Source: Isoetes taiwanensis (lineage: Eukaryota > Streptophyta > Lycopodiopsida > Isoetales > Isoetaceae). From it: a stretch of 64,000 bases of DNA. Shown here piece after piece: positions 61,163 to 64,000 of this stretch. The notes beneath the pieces are model-generated. The model saw only the letters and a program-made list of their open reading frames with translations, ran no database searches and was not told the DNA's origin. The first letter of the stretch is position 1, and each line of letters starts with the position of its first letter. Location: NCBI GenBank assembly GCA_021234155.1, contig JAJEKV010000218.1:560001-624000 (forward strand), written 5' to 3'. The translations under genes and the position numbers were made by a program.

Positions 61163-62062
61163 ATGCCTTCTCAATGTCAACTCTTTTCACTACCTATATA
61201 AAGCAGTGTATTTTGTTCTTAAAAAGACTGAAGTCTAATATTTCTGGGCTGAGGACAGACGTGGGGTCGACACGTGTGCTTATATTGCATTTCTAAATTC
61301 AAGAAAAAAAAACCCAGGGATGCCACGTTTTTGTTTTTATCTGCTTTGAATGAATCCGCTCCGTCGAATGTAGAATGCGCTGATCTCCACTTCCTATGCG
61401 CCATTCCGACGAGCTCTGCTGCAATAGAAGGCGGGATTACTTTGCCTGGAAGCAAAATCTGGATGCAGGGATTATTTGCTTGGAAGCAAAGTCTTCAATA
61501 TTTCTGAGTTCATCCATGAAGCGAGGTCTGGCTATGGCGAATCCAGGTTTGTCCTAGATTGAGCGGAGGGAAGCGCCACTTGCAGAGACTAAATTTGGTG
61601 GTTTGGTTTTGGAAAATTGCACCGCTCGCAAGGGAAGAGCTTCTGGCGCCATGTCCGCCCCTTTCTGATCATAGGGTTTCGCCATAGCTGCAGTTGCCTG
61701 TTTTCTCAGATGGCCTGAGCCGGTAAATATCAAACGACCAAAAAGTCTTGCTTTGCTTTAAGAACTATGCCATTAGCAAAATAGAGGTCTCCTTGCACAT
61801 CAGTGGCCTCTGCAGTGGCAAGATCATATTTGAAGTCTACCTGTAGGTTTGAATTCATATGCAGGAAAGATGAATTTATCCCAAATTTGGCGCTGGCATC
61901 AGTGGAATATATGGTGCCAATCTTTTGTCACAGGAAGCTCATCAGCCAATCTGCAGATTGCAGGGCACTATACAGCAGATAAACGGGGGGATGTTTATCC
62001 CCTTTAACTGGCAGAATCCAAAATAACATGAGCCATAACATGAATCCAAAATTCCAGACTCA
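61163..62062. other. Anonymous DNA left of the copia LTR
   Basis: No gene was recognised. Frames at 61219-61507 lie on both strands without domain features. ATCCAAAATAACATGAG and ATCCAAAATTCCAGACTCATG near 62016-62062 are a small duplication. Part of this may belong to the LTR if its start is further left than I place it. Confidence 0.3.
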
Positions 62063-62572
62063 TGTTACCAACAGAGTATCCAAATTTTGGTTGGATAACA
62101 ACAAATTTCTGCACCGACATTACCCTTCAGCAAATCGGATTTGCTCCAGGATTGCTTCGCATTATTGATTCTCCCTTGCAATTTGTCAGTTTTCAGCTCA
62201 ATTGCTGTTGTTTTTCTGCAATCTGAAACACATTCAAGTGATCTGTTTGTCTCAAACAATATGGGTTTGTTCACGCTATCTGCCAATCTTCACCGCTTTG
62301 AATATCTTCAACAGCGGTGCCGGTTGAGCTGCCTGCATCAATCAGACCATGCACCCATGTTCCGATTCTGTTGCTGTTTGGAATCTCCTTTCTATAGGAG
62401 ACGTGCACCTTTACCTTTTGCCATGTATGGCACGTATGTCACATATAGCACTCTTGCCTATTGTGGCACTAGTCTAATAGTGGCTCATATTGATGTATAA
62501 ATATGTATCTCATATGAATAAAATTTGGTCTTGTCTTGTGGGAAAAGTTGTGTGTGTCTCATATTTCTAACA
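62063..62572 (+). repeat. Copia 5' LTR (start uncertain)
   Basis: The right end is firm: TTTCTAACA at 62572 directly abuts the primer site. The left end is placed at TGTTACCAACAG because TGTTA matches the terminal TAACA, giving 510 bp. A TATA-like TGTATAAATATG (62491) and AATAAA (62518) are in the order expected for U3 and R. The 3' LTR lies beyond the window, so the start cannot be checked here. Confidence 0.5.
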
Positions 62573-63246
62573 TGGTATCAGAGCCAAGCTCTTCTGTTGT
62601 TACTTTTCGCGGGCTCTCCGGGACAAAGACACTTTATGTCTTTTCTGGATCTGGCTTCCCTGTTTGGAAGCTTAAAATGGAGTTGGTATTGGAGAGTGAC
62701 AAACTTTTTTATTATGTCACGGGTAAAATCCGTGTTCCCACTCAACCAAAAACTAGTGCTGGAGCTCTTGCTACCAGTGGCGCTGAATACGATACTTGGG
62801 TCAAGCTTTTAGCTGACTGGGAAGAAAAAGATAAAGCGGCACGTTCTTTGATACTTTATGCACTCAAAGAATCTATACTGATGGATGTTAGGGATCTCAA
62901 AACCTCTGCTGAGGTTTGGAGTTACCTTGACAAAGTTTATGAGCAAAAGACTGTATATGAGATTTATAGTCTTCGCAATGATATTGCAAATCTTCGTTAT
63001 AACCTCATAGAATCTTTTGACCTTCACTTTGATAAGTTTAAAACTCTTATAGATGGCTTGTCTATTGCTGGTGAGGTCATGCCACCTCAACAACAAATTG
63101 TTGCACTTCTAGAAACTTTGCGGAAGAATTCAAGGTTGTTAAATGCAGTTTTACTCAATAAAGCCAATCTCACTCTAGATCGTGTTCATATTTCATTGAC
63201 GGATGAAGCTACCAAACTTCAAAAATCTTCCAAAGACCGCACGTAA
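62572..63246 (+). CDS. Ty1/copia gag (UBN2/RVT-type Gag N-terminal part)
   Basis: The frame starts with an ATG at 62572 that overlaps the LTR/PBS junction (A of the LTR, TG of the PBS) and reads VSEPSSSVVTFRGLSGTKTL. It continues with FPVWKLKMELVLESDKLFYY, a helical Gag core with AEVWSYLDKVYEQKTVYEIY, and ends KLQKSSKDRT at 63246. The order fits the capsid part of plant copia Gag. It stops before the zinc knuckle, probably through a frameshift, since the Arg/Gly-rich linker and knuckle follow at once in another phase. Alternative later starts exist, but the overlap start gives the complete N-terminus. Confidence 0.75.
   Translation: MVSEPSSSVVTFRGLSGTKTLYVFSGSGFPVWKLKMELVLESDKLFYYVTGKIRVPTQPKTSAGALATSGAEYDTWVKLLADWEEKDKAARSLILYALKESILMDVRDLKTSAEVWSYLDKVYEQKTVYEIYSLRNDIANLRYNLIESFDLHFDKFKTLIDGLSIAGEVMPPQQQIVALLETLRKNSRLLNAVLLNKANLTLDRVHISLTDEATKLQKSSKDRT
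62573..62590 (+). promoter_or_regulatory. Primer binding site, initiator tRNA-Met
   Basis: TGGTATCAGAGCCAAGCT matches the standard plant copia primer site complementary to the 3' end of initiator methionine tRNA. It begins directly after the LTR. Confidence 0.85.
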
Positions 63247-64000
63247 AACAACTCTTGTGGTTCGATTTCTAAACGATCTCGTGATGATGATCGGGATAAT
63301 TATCTTTGATGAGCATGCCGGGTCGCTCGGTCATGGATGGACGCGGCCGTGGCGTGGCTATGGTCGTGGTCCTCCTCCCAAAAGAAATCGCTCTATTGTT
63401 TGCGAATATTGTAAAAAGTCCGCCATCTGAAGAAGAATGTTATTATAAAAAATTTGCTCCGAAAGCATAAACTTCTTCTTGGCATGCGAGATGAGGGACA
63501 TTGTGTCCATGATGCTTTGAAATGGTTAAAGCTAATGATTCTATGCTTGTAGATTCTGCTGCAACTCAACACATGACTCATCACAAGCATTGGTTGACTC
63601 AATATCGTCCTCTTCTTGCTAAGAAATTTGTCTATCTTGGTGACAATAGACCCTTTTCGTCAAAGGCATTGGTACTCTTCAAATTGGCACATCTTCGGTG
63701 TGCGGCTTTTGCATGGGGTTCTACATGTGCCGGACCTTTCCCACAATCTCCTTTCTCTTGCTCGTCTTACTGATATTGGCTTCCTTGTTCAGTTTGATAA
63801 CCGTGTTTGCCGTTTTGTGAAAGATGGTCTTGTTTTTGCCACTGCTTTTCGCCAAGGCAACCTTTATACTCTTCAACTGAATGACGAGTTTGCTAATATT
63901 GTGATATCTCGTGGTGATGATATCAGTACTTTGTGGCATCGACGCTTTGGTCATGCTAACTTTCAAGCTCTTTTGGACATGAGCTGTGATGAACTTGTGG
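63247..64000 (+). pseudogene. Copia pol, broken start (zinc knuckle, protease, pre-integrase)
   Basis: Coding continues in three phases. An Arg/Gly-rich linker and CEYCKKS are followed by a one-base loss (63420 region) that destroys the knuckle. Then MLVDSAATQHMTHHKHWL gives the aspartic protease with DSAAT in place of the usual D-S/T-G-A. After another shift near 63715 come HNLLSLARLTDIGFLVQF and LWHRRFGHANFQALLDMS, the Gag-pre-integrase domain with its His pair. The window ends inside pol. At least two frameshifts make this copy non-autonomous, unless they are sequence errors. Confidence 0.7.

Overview
This window looks like transposon-dense nuclear DNA from a land plant. The evidence is a Ty1/copia element with a plant initiator-tRNA-Met primer site, CACTA termini, Helitron termini of plant type, LINE tails, a tRNA-like SINE head and plant-like splice signals. 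Two transposase-like families (LDNC-QNKN and SDGC types) resemble ones I associate with seed-free plants such as ferns and lycophytes, but that placement is a weak inference. I see no intact housekeeping gene, rRNA gene, complete tRNA gene or CRISPR array.

Layout. 0-6 kb: two decayed transposase-like genes facing apart and the 3' end of a LINE with a long poly(A). 7-22 kb: a Helitron district with five 3' hairpin/CTAG-type ends, 5' TCCTATATTATAATG-type ends, three head-to-tail junctions, captured gene pieces and two long polypurine arrays. It also holds a LINE 3' end, a 520-bp foldback element and a coiled-coil exon. 22-27 kb: mostly anonymous DNA, one exon-like open frame and a CACTA end with a dense ACGTCGTT subterminal array. 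27.1-45.1 kb: four tandem copies of a roughly 3.6-kb unit (family A), with a fragment of a fifth at 48.05 kb. 49.1-57.4 kb: two tandem copies of a roughly 4.1-kb unit (family B), a diverged relative of A. 57.4-60.5 kb: a CACTA right half, a LINE ORF1 pseudogene and a second CACTA-type end. 60.5-62.0 kb: anonymous DNA with a SINE head. 62.06-64 kb: the left part of a copia element that runs off the window.

The most unusual part is the A/B array. Each unit carries recurrent splice donors and exon-like open frames on the minus strand, which suggests a duplicated multi-exon gene-like block of a family I do not recognise. The copies act as an internal control: four insertions (787 bp, 3,065 bp, 102 bp and a 2.9-kb composite) can be read against empty sites in sister copies, two of them with clear target duplications. 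Differences between copies are strongly concentrated at CAG/CTG triplets and form a repeated pattern (CAGC read as CAAAG, CTG or CAG read as CG). This looks more like consensus error at CHG-methylated sites than like evolution, so fine differences between copies should be treated with caution.

All calls were made by reading the sequence, with no database search. Family names come from remembered motifs, and boundaries without terminal repeats are approximate.
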